Assembly (NCBI RefSeq): GCF_002240055.1
Contig: NZ_CP016753.1
Location: 496,001-560,000 of the forward strand
DNA length: 64,000 nt
Origin: Leptotrichia sp. oral taxon 498
GTDB taxonomy: Bacteria > Fusobacteriota > Fusobacteriia > Fusobacteriales > Leptotrichiaceae
Reading direction: 5' to 3'
The notes beneath the pieces are model-generated. The model had not been told where the DNA came from. It did not search any database and saw nothing but the letters and a program-made list of their open reading frames with translations. Shown here piece by piece: positions 9,054 through 18,430 of the stretch (positions are counted from its first letter, which is position 1; each line of letters begins with the position of its first letter). A program made the position numbers and the translations under genes.

Positions 9054-10442
9054 TTAAAAAAAATTTTTTTTATAAACAATTGGATTCAATTTTTCTCTTT
9101 TTCCTAAAAATAATTCTTTTAATAAAAATCCATTTTTCTCAATTTTTATTTTTTCAAAAAAATTTTCTTGAATTTTAAAATTTTTTATATTTTCTTTCTT
9201 TTCTATATTTTCTGAATTTTCTGAATTTTCCATATTCCCATTATTTTCAGAAAAACTTCCAAATTTTTCAATATCCTTCCAATTTACAAAAATATTCTTT
9301 TTCTTAAAACTATTTTTCCCCTCAATATCTTCAAAATTATTATTTTCTCGAATTTTCTTCAAATATTTCTGTCCTTTTTTATCAAATCCCAAAATTCTGA
9401 CATAATTTATCTCAAAATCCATCATTTCAGCCTTTATGTTTAGCAAAATATTTAAAATAATCCGCTCCACACGCCTATTTGACAAGTTTCTTGACTTCGT
9501 ATTTTCCAAAAATTCCCTATAATTTTTTGAAATTGCCGCTCCCCTATATATTCTAGCATAAATTTCATAATTAATGTCATAAATTTCCATTATTTTTTCT
9601 TTTTTTTCAGTCAAAATCTTATATTTTACGATTTTAAAGATTTCTTCCTTTAGTTTTTGAAAATTAATTCCATTTTTTATTTTAAATTCTAAATTTTCAA
9701 GAATTATTTCAAAAGACTTTTTTGGCACAAATTTCTGAATTTTTTCCAGCTTTTCCAAAATAAGTTTTTTAGATTTTAAATTTTTATCGCCACAAAATTC
9801 TTCTAATATTTTTTCCAGTTCATTCCGTAAAAACGAAGCACTGGCAAACTCTTCCCTCTCTTTTTCAACTTTTTCTTCATTATATTCTGAAATTTCCCTT
9901 TTTACAATAAACGGCTTTATTTTAAGATTACTTTTCTCAATCTCACGCATATATTCCAAAGCTAAAATATTATTCGATTTCACAATTCCATCCAGTCCAT
10001 ATTCCTTCAATGCCAACCTTTGAGAAGTGCTGTAGCTGTTGCCCTTTTTCATATATTCCATAAGTTTGTCCTTATAATCCTGCTTTTTCTGTAAATCAAG
10101 CACCTTTTGCAAAACCTCAATATTTTCCTCCTCTGCTCCAAAAACCTGAATATCCATTCCAAAATAATCCAAAATTCGTGTCGCCATCTTTGAAAAAATC
10201 TCAGCATTTTGAATCGAATAGTAAAGTGGAAGCTCCGTAACTAAATTAACTCCATACTCTAAATTAACCTGCGCTTTTTCCCATTTATCCAAAAACGAAA
10301 TTTCTCCCCGCTGAACAAAATCCCCACTTATTACAACAGCAATAAAGACATCTTTACCAAATATTTCCCTAACTTTCCTGATTTGATACAAATGTCCATT
10401 GTGAAACGGATTGTATTCAGCTACAATTCCTATTTTTAACAA
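9054..10442 (-). CDS. tmcAL: tRNA(Met) cytidine acetate ligase TmcAL
   Basis: A 462-residue protein beginning with the nucleotidyltransferase signature GIVAEYNPFHNGHLYQI (HxGH-type) and followed by VISGDFVQRGE, ELPLYYSIQNAE and FGAEEENI, all typical of COG1323/TmcAL. Family members activate acetate with ATP and form N4-acetylcytidine at the wobble position of elongator tRNA-Met. The start is TTG (10442), supported by TAGGAG at good spacing. Residues about 380-430 carry an unusual Asn/Glu/Ser repeat (NMENSENSENIEKK). The protein is longer than the usual 400 residues because of such inserts. Confidence 0.88.
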   Translation of the reverse strand: MLKIGIVAEYNPFHNGHLYQIRKVREIFGKDVFIAVVISGDFVQRGEISFLDKWEKAQVNLEYGVNLVTELPLYYSIQNAEIFSKMATRILDYFGMDIQVFGAEEENIEVLQKVLDLQKKQDYKDKLMEYMKKGNSYSTSQRLALKEYGLDGIVKSNNILALEYMREIEKSNLKIKPFIVKREISEYNEEKVEKEREEFASASFLRNELEKILEEFCGDKNLKSKKLILEKLEKIQKFVPKKSFEIILENLEFKIKNGINFQKLKEEIFKIVKYKILTEKKEKIMEIYDINYEIYARIYRGAAISKNYREFLENTKSRNLSNRRVERIILNILLNIKAEMMDFEINYVRILGFDKKGQKYLKKIRENNNFEDIEGKNSFKKKNIFVNWKDIEKFGSFSENNGNMENSENSENIEKKENIKNFKIQENFFEKIKIEKNGFLLKELFLGKREKLNPIVYKKNFF

Positions 10443-10562
10443 TTTTTTCTCCTAAAAACTTTTCTTATTGCTACACATATTATATCATATATCCACCTAA
10501 TTTTTATAAGTTTTTTTATTTCTTTCTAAAATTTCTTAAAATTCCTTATTTAAATCCTTTTC

Positions 10563-10591
10563 TTGAATTTTTTTGACGAAAATTATATAAT
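10563..10591 (+). promoter_or_regulatory. Sigma-70 promoter of the glutamine amidotransferase-like gene
   Basis: TTGAAT (10563-10568) and TATAAT (10586-10591) with a 17-bp spacer, about 80 bp upstream of the ATG at 10670. Confidence 0.7.
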
Positions 10592-10669
10592 GTATCCAAT
10601 CTCTTTAATATTAAACTTAAATAATATTGAAATTTGAATAAAAATCTAAAATTTAAAGGAGCACAAAAA

Positions 10670-11395
10670 ATGAAAATACACTTTATATTACACGAAACAT
10701 TTGAAGTCCCAGGAGCTTATCTTGCTTGGGCAGCAATTTCTGGACACGATGTCACAATGACAAAAGTCTATCAAGATGAAAAGTTACCTGAAAATGCCGA
10801 TTCATTTGATTTTCTAATAATAATGGGAGGTCCTCAAAGTCCAATTGGAGATAATAGCGAGTTTCCTTATTTTAATCCAAAAGATGAAATTGATTTGATT
10901 AAAAAGGCTATAAAAGCTGATAAATACATAGTTGGAGTTTGTCTTGGAGCTCAACTTTTAGGAGAAGCCTATGGTGGAACTACAGAAAAAAGCCCTTCTT
11001 GCGAAATTGGGAATTTTCCAATTGAACTAACCGAAGCTGGATTGGAAGATGAAAATATTAAACATTTTGGAAAACAAGCGACAACAGGACATTGGCACAA
11101 TGATATGCCAGGACTTCCTGATACAGCAAAAGTTTTAGCAAAAAGTAAAGGGTGTCCACGACAAATTATAAAATACAGCAAAAAGCACTACGGCTTTCAA
11201 TGTCATCTTGAATTTACAAAAAAAGTTGCAGAATTACTAATTGATTCAGATAAAGATCTTGAGAAGAAAAGCCAAACTTTACCTTATGTTCAATCACCTC
11301 AAACAATCCGTGATAACGATTACAATGAGATGAATAATCTTCTTTATGAATTTTTGGATAATCTTACAAGAGAAGAGAATAAAATAAAAATATAA
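10670..11395 (+). CDS. Class I glutamine amidotransferase-like protein
   Basis: A 241-residue protein of the GMP-synthase-like type 1 glutamine amidotransferase group. The triad is visible as Cys91 (GVCLGAQLLGEAYGG), His179 and Glu181 (GFQCHLEF). The ATG at 10670 is preferred over an upstream TTG because AAAGGAG precedes it at the right distance. Such stand-alone proteins hydrolyse glutamine or gamma-glutamyl compounds. No synthase partner is encoded nearby, so the acceptor is unknown. It is divergent from tmcAL and has its own promoter. Confidence 0.85.
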   Translation: MKIHFILHETFEVPGAYLAWAAISGHDVTMTKVYQDEKLPENADSFDFLIIMGGPQSPIGDNSEFPYFNPKDEIDLIKKAIKADKYIVGVCLGAQLLGEAYGGTTEKSPSCEIGNFPIELTEAGLEDENIKHFGKQATTGHWHNDMPGLPDTAKVLAKSKGCPRQIIKYSKKHYGFQCHLEFTKKVAELLIDSDKDLEKKSQTLPYVQSPQTIRDNDYNEMNNLLYEFLDNLTREENKIKI

Positions 11396-11428
11396 AAAAT
11401 CAGATTTATTTAAAATATTTTTTAAACC

Positions 11429-11456
11429 TTGTTTTTATACTATTTTAGGGTATAAT
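11429..11456 (+). promoter_or_regulatory. Sigma-70 promoter of the 11505 gene
   Basis: TTGTTT (11429-11434) and TATAAT (11451-11456) with a 16-bp spacer, between the amidotransferase stop and the next start. Confidence 0.65.
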
Positions 11457-11504
11457 TATAACAAATAAAAGTAATCTAAAATAGGAAATTCAGGAGGTTT
11501 TGTT

Positions 11505-12350
11505 ATGATAAAAAAAATATTTTTTTTAATTTTTATAATATTTTGTTTTAATATTTTTTCTAATACAGATTACAGTACGTCTGATTCTAATTCTGACGTT
11601 TCAGTTTCAGAGCAAAGTACTTCTGATTATGATTCTACTAATATTAGCTCAGACTACAAAACTTCTGATTCTAGTGATAGTATTGGTGTTGTAATTCTAA
11701 TTCTGATTTTTCTTATACCGCTATTTGATTCTAAGCCTAATGTTAAACCTAATGTAGATTATAATGTTTTTGTAATTTTAGATAATAACACAACTACAAA
11801 TGTTGAAAATATTTCAAAAAAATTAAAAGAGAATGGAATTGAAAGCCTTTATGAAAAAAAATATATAATACAATTAACACTTTATCTTACAAAATATAAT
11901 ATGAATAATTTACATAAAATTAAGGAAATCATTGAAAAAATTGCAAATCAGACAAAATCTTTCAATGTAGAGTTTTACAGGTTGAGAAAAACAGATAGAA
12001 AATTACTTGTACTAGATGCTAAAAACAATGAAAATATACAACAACTAGCAGATGAAATTACAGTCAATCTGACTAAATATCATGCAAAAAATATAAATGT
12101 TCCTAATTGGATAAAATATATTCCAGAAAGAGAAAAACTTTTCAAGTTATACGGTTCGTCAGATGTATTTACAAATTTTGAACCATATATACCTTTACTT
12201 TCTCAAGTAAATTTATCTCAAATACAATCGTTTATTTCAAAATATAATTTTAATCCATTTAAATCCAAAGCTATTGGTATCGGAATCGCTCAAGTTGACG
12301 ATTTAGGACAAGCAAAAAATATAATTTATTCAGTAAAATTTAAAAAATAA
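11505..12350 (+). CDS. Membrane protein with degenerate 2H-phosphoesterase-like domain
   Basis: A 281-residue protein of no certain family. It has a hydrophobic N-terminus (residues 4-19), a Ser/Asp/Thr-rich linker (20-58), a second membrane segment (60-75), and a soluble domain from about residue 84. That domain reads like a 2H phosphoesterase/LigT fold: VFVILDNN..., then QLTLYLT (123-129) where H-x-T-L is expected, and FEPYIPLL (225-232) where F-x-P-H-x-T-L is expected. Both catalytic His are replaced, by Gln123 and Tyr228, so it would be inactive or binding-only. ATG after AGGAGG. A thioredoxin-like gene follows 15 bp downstream. Confidence 0.6.
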   Translation: MIKKIFFLIFIIFCFNIFSNTDYSTSDSNSDVSVSEQSTSDYDSTNISSDYKTSDSSDSIGVVILILIFLIPLFDSKPNVKPNVDYNVFVILDNNTTTNVENISKKLKENGIESLYEKKYIIQLTLYLTKYNMNNLHKIKEIIEKIANQTKSFNVEFYRLRKTDRKLLVLDAKNNENIQQLADEITVNLTKYHAKNINVPNWIKYIPEREKLFKLYGSSDVFTNFEPYIPLLSQVNLSQIQSFISKYNFNPFKSKAIGIGIAQVDDLGQAKNIIYSVKFKK

Positions 12351-12365
12351 AAAAGCGAAAATTGT

Positions 12366-12674
12366 ATGAAAAGACTTGGAAACTATGAGGAAATACTAAA
12401 TAAAATAAAAGAAGAAAAATATTTTTTATTATATGTTTCAATAAATAATTGCAATATTTGTCAGATTGATATGCCAAAAGTTGAGAAAATTGTTAATGAA
12501 CAAAATTTTACTGCTTATCATATCGAAGCATCTGAAATTCCTGAAGCTGTTGGACAATTAAGCCTATTTTCAGTCCCAGTAGTTATTCTATTTTATGAAG
12601 GCAGGGAGATACATAGACAGGCTAAAATCATTGATTTTGATGAATTAAATTATAGAATGGAACAGATTACGTGA
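12366..12674 (+). CDS. Thioredoxin-like protein
   Basis: A 102-residue thioredoxin-fold protein with an active-site-like Cys29-Asn-Ile-Cys32 motif and the conserved cis-proline at Pro71 (SVPVVILFYEGRE). The canonical WCGPC context is lost: the residues before the first Cys are Asn-Asn. It has no signal peptide. It starts 15 bp after the stop of the 2H-like gene without a strong ribosome binding site, so translation may be coupled. Role: probably a cytoplasmic thiol-disulfide reductase or disulfide sensor. Confidence 0.8.
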   Translation: MKRLGNYEEILNKIKEEKYFLLYVSINNCNICQIDMPKVEKIVNEQNFTAYHIEASEIPEAVGQLSLFSVPVVILFYEGREIHRQAKIIDFDELNYRMEQIT

Positions 12675-12698
12675 AAATAAATAAATTAAAAGAGAACG

Positions 12699-12739
12699 GG
12701 TATGTAATATTTGAGGTTTATACAAATTTATTACATACC
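12699..12739. terminator. Inverted repeat between convergent genes (possible terminator)
   Basis: A perfect 11-bp inverted repeat (GGTATGTAATA / TATTACATACC) with a 19-nt loop lies between the convergent thioredoxin-like and esterase genes. It lacks a clear T-run, so termination is only a guess. Confidence 0.4.
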
Positions 12740-12769
12740 TGTCATACCTTTTAAATAAACATTTTCTTC

Positions 12770-14038
12770 CTATTTTCTTTTCACCGAATTTCTTTTCTGC
12801 CTGAATAACCATTCCATGGCAGGTTTCATATAATATGCGTGCTGCCAGGTGTAACGATGATTTCCATTTTTATAGACTGTATAATAAATATTATACTGAC
12901 TTGATATCTTACTTTGAACTTCTTTATTTATTTCATTCTGGTTTTTTTCTGCATCAATAGTCATTCTTTGTACTTTTGCTCCATTTTTTTCCAAATAGTC
13001 AGATATTTCAGTCAAACTTGGATAAGCTCCAGGATCTCCTTCAGAAGCTACAAACCATATATTCTGGTCTTTCATTGGCTCTGTTACATTTATGTCCCAT
13101 TTACTCGCAACAATATATGAACCGCCAAATAAATCAGGATATCTTGAATCCAATGAAATGGAAGACATACCACCCATTGATTGTCCTGTATTGTAAATTC
13201 TGTCTTTATCTATCGAATATTTTTCAGTCAGGTCATTTATCAGCTCAACTGTTCTGTCCAGTTCAGGACCGTATTCATAATTATCATTTACCGTTACTAC
13301 TTCATATTGCGGTGCCAGCACAAAACTTGGATGCTTTTCCTGCCATTCAGGAGTTGCCCAGACTGTAGCTCCATTTCCCTGACTTAATGTATATTTCGTT
13401 TCTGGTGATACTGCTCCTGCATCATGCATAAATACAACCAACGGATATTTTCTAGATGGGTCATAATTTTTAGGTATATACAGATTATATTTTAAAGTTT
13501 TTCCATCTTTCCTGGTAAACTCAAATTGTTTGAAATTTTCTATTATTAATTGCCTAGTTTTTGTTGAAACCTGTTTTTCTTCAGGAAGATATACTTTTCC
13601 ATCTATATTTCGTATATTTCCTATCTGAGTTACTTCTGCTGTAATTATTTCCAGCGGTTTTGGATTCCCCTTACCTCCCAAGATAGGACCTTTTTGTCCT
13701 GTAGCTTTCTTTTTTTCAATATCTTCCTTTGAATGATCACTTGCCTGTGCTACCATTGGAAGTCTTTTAAGCTCTAAAATTACATATTTTCCAGCCTTTG
13801 ATTTTTTCCCATTTTTTTCATTTTGTTTACTTACATAAACTTTTTCAATATCTCTTCCTTCAACCTTATAATCTGAAGCTGAAACTGAATTTCCAAGAAT
13901 TTCCTTGTCATATGTCAACACAACAGCTGATAGTTTTTCCCCATCTCCAAACGTCTCTGTTACAGCTTCTACATTTTTTATATTTCCTGCAAAAGATAAG
14001 CTTGCAATTCCCAATCCTAATACCATTTTCTTAAACAT
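12770..14038 (-). CDS. Secreted esterase with Ig-like N-terminal domain
   Basis: A 422-residue exported protein: signal peptide (residues 1-17, ending ASLSFAG), an Ig-like beta domain (about 20-150, with AVVLTYDKEILGNSVSASDY), then an alpha/beta-hydrolase domain of the prolyl-oligopeptidase/PHB-depolymerase type (YNLYIPKNYDPSRKYPLVVFMHDAG). The nucleophile elbow is GQSMGGMSS, and a C-terminal NGNHRYTWQHAY supplies the likely histidine. The layout resembles EstA-type esterases with an N-terminal Ig-like domain. The substrate is unknown but probably an ester or small polymer outside the cell. ATG follows GGAGGA. Confidence 0.8.
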   Translation of the reverse strand: MFKKMVLGLGIASLSFAGNIKNVEAVTETFGDGEKLSAVVLTYDKEILGNSVSASDYKVEGRDIEKVYVSKQNEKNGKKSKAGKYVILELKRLPMVAQASDHSKEDIEKKKATGQKGPILGGKGNPKPLEIITAEVTQIGNIRNIDGKVYLPEEKQVSTKTRQLIIENFKQFEFTRKDGKTLKYNLYIPKNYDPSRKYPLVVFMHDAGAVSPETKYTLSQGNGATVWATPEWQEKHPSFVLAPQYEVVTVNDNYEYGPELDRTVELINDLTEKYSIDKDRIYNTGQSMGGMSSISLDSRYPDLFGGSYIVASKWDINVTEPMKDQNIWFVASEGDPGAYPSLTEISDYLEKNGAKVQRMTIDAEKNQNEINKEVQSKISSQYNIYYTVYKNGNHRYTWQHAYYMKPAMEWLFRQKRNSVKRK

Positions 14039-14123
14039 TCTCTTCCTCCATTCTTTTCTTTGAGTAAACTATATCATTCTATTGTGGCATATTTGTGTTT
14101 ATTTCATTTGAATTTCCTTAATT

Positions 14124-14858
14124 TTATTTATCTAACATTTTTAAACCATAAGATCTAAAAATATCTTCAGCCTTATCAATCAATTCTTGAGTTGGAGTCG
14201 GCGTATCTTGTAATTTATACACTTTTTTCATTTTTTCCCACTTTGATTTTCCCATTTGATGGAATGGCAATATATCCACCCTTTCCACATTTGTAAGCTG
14301 TGACGCAAATTTTGCCCAGTCGTGCAGATCTTTTTCATCATCAGAATATCCTGGAACTAATACATATCTTAACCAAGCTGGTTTATTTATTTTCTTCAGA
14401 TATTTTGCAAATTTTAGCGTATTTTCCAAATCTACAGAAGTCAATATTTTATATTTTTCAGGATTTATGTGCTTAATATCGAGAAGCACCATATCCACAA
14501 GCTCCAACACTTTTTTCGCCTTTTCATTAAAAATATATCCAGATGTGTCAAGTGCCGTATGAATCTTATTTTCACGGCAAAGTTTAAACAATTCCATCAG
14601 AAATTCAGGCTGCATCAAAGGTTCTCCACCAGACACAGTAACTCCGCCAGTTTTTATAAATCCCTTCACTTTTAAAATTTCCTTCATAACTTCCTGTGCA
14701 GTCAGCACCATTTTTTTATCTTCAATTTTCCAGGTATCAACATTATGGCAATATAAACATCGCAAAGGACATCCCTGTAAAAACAGTACAAATCTAATTC
14801 CCGGTCCATCTTTTGTCCCAAAAGACTCAAATGAATGTATATATCCTTTTACTTCCAT
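14124..14858 (-). CDS. pflA: Pyruvate formate-lyase activating enzyme
   Basis: A 244-residue radical SAM enzyme. The [4Fe-4S] motif is CPLRCLYCHN (C-x3-C-x2-C) near residues 30-39, preceded by FGTKDGPGIRFVLFLQG and followed by the SAM-binding GGVTVSGGEPLMQ. It installs the glycyl radical on PflB anaerobically. It is encoded directly downstream of pflB in the same direction, but across a 222-bp gap that holds a terminator-like hairpin, so partial readthrough or a separate promoter is likely. The start lies after a purine-rich GAGAGAGA tract rather than a classical GGAGG. Confidence 0.95.
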   Translation of the reverse strand: MEVKGYIHSFESFGTKDGPGIRFVLFLQGCPLRCLYCHNVDTWKIEDKKMVLTAQEVMKEILKVKGFIKTGGVTVSGGEPLMQPEFLMELFKLCRENKIHTALDTSGYIFNEKAKKVLELVDMVLLDIKHINPEKYKILTSVDLENTLKFAKYLKKINKPAWLRYVLVPGYSDDEKDLHDWAKFASQLTNVERVDILPFHQMGKSKWEKMKKVYKLQDTPTPTQELIDKAEDIFRSYGLKMLDK

Positions 14859-14952
14859 ATAAATTCTCTCTCTTTCTCTCTTACTTTTTTTAATATAAAC
14901 TCAATATAAAATTTAATATAAATATTTATTTTATATTTAAATAATAGAAAAT

Positions 14953-14993
14953 AATGCCGCATAACTCATATTTTTATGAAACTATGCGACATT
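14953..14993 (-). terminator. Hairpin downstream of pflB
   Basis: An 11-bp stem with one mismatch (arms 14953-14963 and 14983-14993) lies about 90 bp past the pflB stop. The T-tract on the minus strand is interrupted (ATTATTTT), which fits an attenuating terminator that sets the PflB:PflA ratio. Confidence 0.55.
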
Positions 14994-15081
14994 TTTCATA
15001 TTTTAACAATTTATTGAATTTGCTTAAATTGAATTTGTTTAACAGCTAAATTTAAATTTTAAATTTTTAAACTTCTAAAAA

Positions 15082-17313
15082 TTACATTTTATTTGAAATT
15101 GTTCTGTTAATTACATCTAATTGTTGTTCTCTAGTCAATTTAACAAAGTTTACTGCATATCCAGAAACTCTGATTGTCAATTGCGGATAATTTTCAGGAT
15201 GTTCCATTGCATCTTCTAGTAAATCTCTTCCGAATACATTTACATTTAAGTGGTGTCCTGTTTGGTTGAAGTATCCGTCCATTAATCCAACTAGGTTAGT
15301 TTGTTTTTCATTTGCATTTTTACCTAATGTTTCTGGTGTAATTGCGAATGTATAGGAAATTCCATCATTTGCATCTTCAAACGGGATTTTTGCTACTGAA
15401 GCAAGTGAAGCAACAGCTCCTCTTGTATCTCTTCCATGCATAGGGTTTGCTCCTGGACCAAATGGTGCCCCAGCTCTTCTTCCATCAGGTGTATTTCCTG
15501 TTTTCTTACCGTATACAACATTTGAAGTAATAGTTAATACTGATTGTGTAGGGATTGCATCTCTATACATCTTGTGAGTTCTCAATTTGTTCATAAATCT
15601 TCTTGTAATATCTACTGCAAATTGGTCAGTTGCATCATCATTATTTCCGAATGGAACATAATCTTTTTCATTGATGTAGTCAACAGCATCTCCATCTTCA
15701 TCTCTTACAACTTTAACTCTACCATATTTAATAGCCGCAAGTGAATCTGCAATAATTGAAAGTCCAGCAATTCCAAATGCTTCCGTTCTTCTGATATTGA
15801 TGTCGTGTAATGACATTTCCAATGCTTCATAAGAATATTTATCATGCATATAGTGAATGATATTTAGTGCTTTAACATAAGTTGAAGCTAACCAGTCTAA
15901 CACTTTATCTAATTTTTCCCATACTTCGTCAAATTCCAAGTATTCACCTTTGATTGGCTCAAATTGTCCAACTGGTGTAACTTGAATCTTAGATTTTTCA
16001 TCTTTACCACCATTAATTGCGTATAATAATGCTTTTGGCAAGTTTACTCTCGCTCCGAAGAATTGCATTTGATGTCCAATTGTCATCGGAGATACACAAC
16101 ATGCGATTCCGTAGTCGTTTCCAAATTGTGGTCTCATGATGTCATCATTTTCATATTGTACTGATGAAGTATCAATTGACACTTTGGCACAGAATTTTTT
16201 CCAAGTTTCAGGTAATTTTTCACTCCATAATACTGTTAAGTTTGGTTCAGGCGAAGTTCCCATGTTGTACAATGTGTGTAAGATTCTAAATGAATTTTTT
16301 GTAACCATTGATCTTCCATCTGCTCCCATTCCTCCAATTGATTCAGTTACCCAAACTGGATCTCCTGAGAACAATGCATCGTATTCAGGTGTTCTTAAAA
16401 ATCTTATGATTCTTAATTTCATAACAAAATGGTCCATTATTTCCTGAGCTTCTTTTTCAGTCAAAGTTCCTTCCTGCAAATCTCTTTCCAAGAAAATATC
16501 TAGGAATGTAGAAGTTCTACCAATACTCATTGCAGCTCCATTTTGATCTTTTGTAGCGGCTAAGTATGCAAAATACAACCATTGTACTGCTTCTCTACCA
16601 TTAGTAGCTGGTCCTGAAATGTCAAATCCATAAGCTGCTGCCATTCTCTTTAATGCCTTTAATGCTTTAACTTGTTCAAAAACTTCTTCTCTAAGTCTAA
16701 TTACATCTTCAGTCATTTCAGCTGGATCCAAGTTTTTGTATTGTTCTTCCCTGTCAGCTATCAGTCTGTCAACTCCATAAAGCGCAACTCTTCTGTAATC
16801 TCCGATAATTCTTCCACGTCCGTAAGCGTCTGGAAGTCCTGTAATAATTCCTGTATGTCTTGCTTTTCTTATTTGTTCAGTATAAGCTGAGAAAACTCCA
16901 TCATTGTGAGTTTTTCTGTATTTGGTAAAAATTTCTTCAGTTTCTGGATCTAACTTATAACCAAAAGCTTCCAAGCTGTTTTTAACCATTCTTAATCCAC
17001 CATTTGGGAAGATTGCTCTTTTTAGAGGTGCATCAGTTTGAAGTCCTACAATTTTTTCCAAATCCTTGTCGATGTATCCAGCACCATAAGCATCTATTTG
17101 AGATGGTATTTTAGTTTCAGCGTCATAAATACCTTTTTCTCTTTCTACTTTAAACTTTTCAGAAAGTTCTTTCCACAATTTTGTTGTCGCTTCGGTTGGA
17201 CCTTCCAAAAAGCTGTCATCTCCTAAATATTCTGTGTAGTTTAATCTGATAAATTCTGTAACATCAATATTGTCTTTCCAATTTCCTTCTTTAAATCCTC
17301 TCCATGCATCCAT
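15082..17313 (-). CDS. pflB: Formate C-acetyltransferase (pyruvate formate-lyase)
   Basis: A 743-residue glycyl-radical enzyme of normal length. It splits pyruvate with CoA into acetyl-CoA and formate. The adjacent active-site cysteines are in IACCVSPM, and the glycyl-radical site is Gly718 in RVSGYAVNF near the C-terminus. Other landmarks are the N-terminal [16 protein letters not shown] and GNDYGIACC. It is the main anaerobic pyruvate outlet and implies mixed-acid or lactate/formate fermentation. It has its own promoter at 17402-17430, with a palindrome over the start site. Confidence 0.98.
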   Translation of the reverse strand: MDAWRGFKEGNWKDNIDVTEFIRLNYTEYLGDDSFLEGPTEATTKLWKELSEKFKVEREKGIYDAETKIPSQIDAYGAGYIDKDLEKIVGLQTDAPLKRAIFPNGGLRMVKNSLEAFGYKLDPETEEIFTKYRKTHNDGVFSAYTEQIRKARHTGIITGLPDAYGRGRIIGDYRRVALYGVDRLIADREEQYKNLDPAEMTEDVIRLREEVFEQVKALKALKRMAAAYGFDISGPATNGREAVQWLYFAYLAATKDQNGAAMSIGRTSTFLDIFLERDLQEGTLTEKEAQEIMDHFVMKLRIIRFLRTPEYDALFSGDPVWVTESIGGMGADGRSMVTKNSFRILHTLYNMGTSPEPNLTVLWSEKLPETWKKFCAKVSIDTSSVQYENDDIMRPQFGNDYGIACCVSPMTIGHQMQFFGARVNLPKALLYAINGGKDEKSKIQVTPVGQFEPIKGEYLEFDEVWEKLDKVLDWLASTYVKALNIIHYMHDKYSYEALEMSLHDINIRRTEAFGIAGLSIIADSLAAIKYGRVKVVRDEDGDAVDYINEKDYVPFGNNDDATDQFAVDITRRFMNKLRTHKMYRDAIPTQSVLTITSNVVYGKKTGNTPDGRRAGAPFGPGANPMHGRDTRGAVASLASVAKIPFEDANDGISYTFAITPETLGKNANEKQTNLVGLMDGYFNQTGHHLNVNVFGRDLLEDAMEHPENYPQLTIRVSGYAVNFVKLTREQQLDVINRTISNKM

Positions 17314-17379
17314 AATATTATAAACTTCCTTTCAAAAAAATTTTTTTTACTTTGCATTTTGTTTGTAATCATTTTAATA

Positions 17380-17399
17380 TTGTAATCTTAAGTCCACAA
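17380..17399. promoter_or_regulatory. Palindrome at the pflB transcription start (possible redox-repressor operator)
   Basis: TTGTAATCTTAAGTCCACAA is a 20-bp imperfect palindrome (7 of 10 pairs, central CTTAAG) immediately downstream of the pflB -10 box. The outer TTGT/ACAA resembles Rex-type sites. TTGTAATC recurs at 17363-17370. Operator function is inferred from position and symmetry. Confidence 0.35.
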
Positions 17400-17401
17400 A
17401 T

Positions 17402-17430
17402 ATTATACCCCATATTTTTTATAAAAGCAA
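17402..17430 (-). promoter_or_regulatory. Sigma-70 promoter of pflB
   Basis: Minus-strand TTGCTT (17425-17430) and TATAAT (17402-17407) with a 17-bp spacer, about 90 bp upstream of pflB. Confidence 0.7.
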
Positions 17431-17523
17431 ATATATTTTAAATTACTTTTTTCACTTTTATCATACAAAAAAACTATATTTTAATGGCTAAATTTACCAT
17501 ATTTTCACAAAAATAATTCGATA

Positions 17524-18405
17524 TTATTTTACTTTTTTTACAAATCCTTTTGCTAATCTCAGCTTTTCTTCTGCTTCTTTGTAGCTACAATTTGTAAGTA
17601 TCATTGTTATTGCCGCTTTTACATTTTTATTGGCTTCTAGCAAATATTTGTGCGCTTCTTCTCCTGTAACTCCTGTAACTTTGGCAATTATTCCCTTTGC
17701 TCTTTCCACAAGTTTTTCGTTTGTCGGCTTCACATCGACCATCAGATTTTTATAGACCTTTCCAAGTCCAATCATTGTTCCTGTTGAAATCATATTCAAC
17801 ACCAATTTTTGAGCTGTTCCCGCTTTTAATCTTGTTGAACCAGCAAGAATTTCTGGACCGCAGTCAACTTCTATTGCAACATCTGCATATTTTGAAATTT
17901 TGGAATTTTTGTTACAACTTAATGCTATTTTTTTTGCTCCAACACTTTCGGCATATTTTAAAGCGCCGATTACATAAGGGGTTCTTCCGCTCGCAGCGAT
18001 TCCAAAAATCACATCATTTTGACTAAAATTTATTTTTTTTAAATCTTCCTGTGCCAATGTGAGTGAATCTTCTGCGCCTTCTACCGCTTTTACAAAAGCT
18101 TTTTCACCCCCTGCAATAATTCCCAGAACTTCATCTGTTGTGCTAAATGTCGGAACACATTCTACAGCGTCCAGTATTCCAAGTCTTCCACTTGTTCCTG
18201 CACCAAGATAAACAAGTCTTCCACCACAACTTATTTTATCTTTTATAATTTCTATCGCTTCTGTAATTTTACCAAGCTCTTTTTCTATCGCAGCTGGAAC
18301 AGTTTTATCTTCCTCGTTCATTATTCTTAAAATTTCTTTTGTACTTAACTCATCAAGATTTTCAGTCTTTTCATTCCGTCTTTCTGTCGTCAAATTTTCC
18401 AGCAT
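17524..18405 (-). CDS. murQ: N-acetylmuramic acid 6-phosphate etherase
   Basis: A 293-residue SIS-domain lyase that cleaves the lactyl ether of MurNAc-6-phosphate to give GlcNAc-6-phosphate and D-lactate. Visible motifs are TERRNEKTENLDELST at the start, the sugar-phosphate-binding GRLVYLGAGTSGRLGILDAVECVPTF, GIAASGRTPYVIGAL, and STRLKAGTAQKLVLN. It is the last gene of the eight-gene operon that starts at 24668, 25 bp after mupG. Together they form a route for salvage of peptidoglycan sugars. ATG after AAGGAGG. Confidence 0.96.
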   Translation of the reverse strand: MLENLTTERRNEKTENLDELSTKEILRIMNEEDKTVPAAIEKELGKITEAIEIIKDKISCGGRLVYLGAGTSGRLGILDAVECVPTFSTTDEVLGIIAGGEKAFVKAVEGAEDSLTLAQEDLKKINFSQNDVIFGIAASGRTPYVIGALKYAESVGAKKIALSCNKNSKISKYADVAIEVDCGPEILAGSTRLKAGTAQKLVLNMISTGTMIGLGKVYKNLMVDVKPTNEKLVERAKGIIAKVTGVTGEEAHKYLLEANKNVKAAITMILTNCSYKEAEEKLRLAKGFVKKVK

Positions 18406-18430
18406 TTTTCCTCCTTTTTCACACCAGCAA

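Noticed and set aside
12976-13387. Rightward open frames opposite the secreted esterase
   Set aside because: No ribosome binding site, overlapping each other in two frames and antisense to a well-supported gene.
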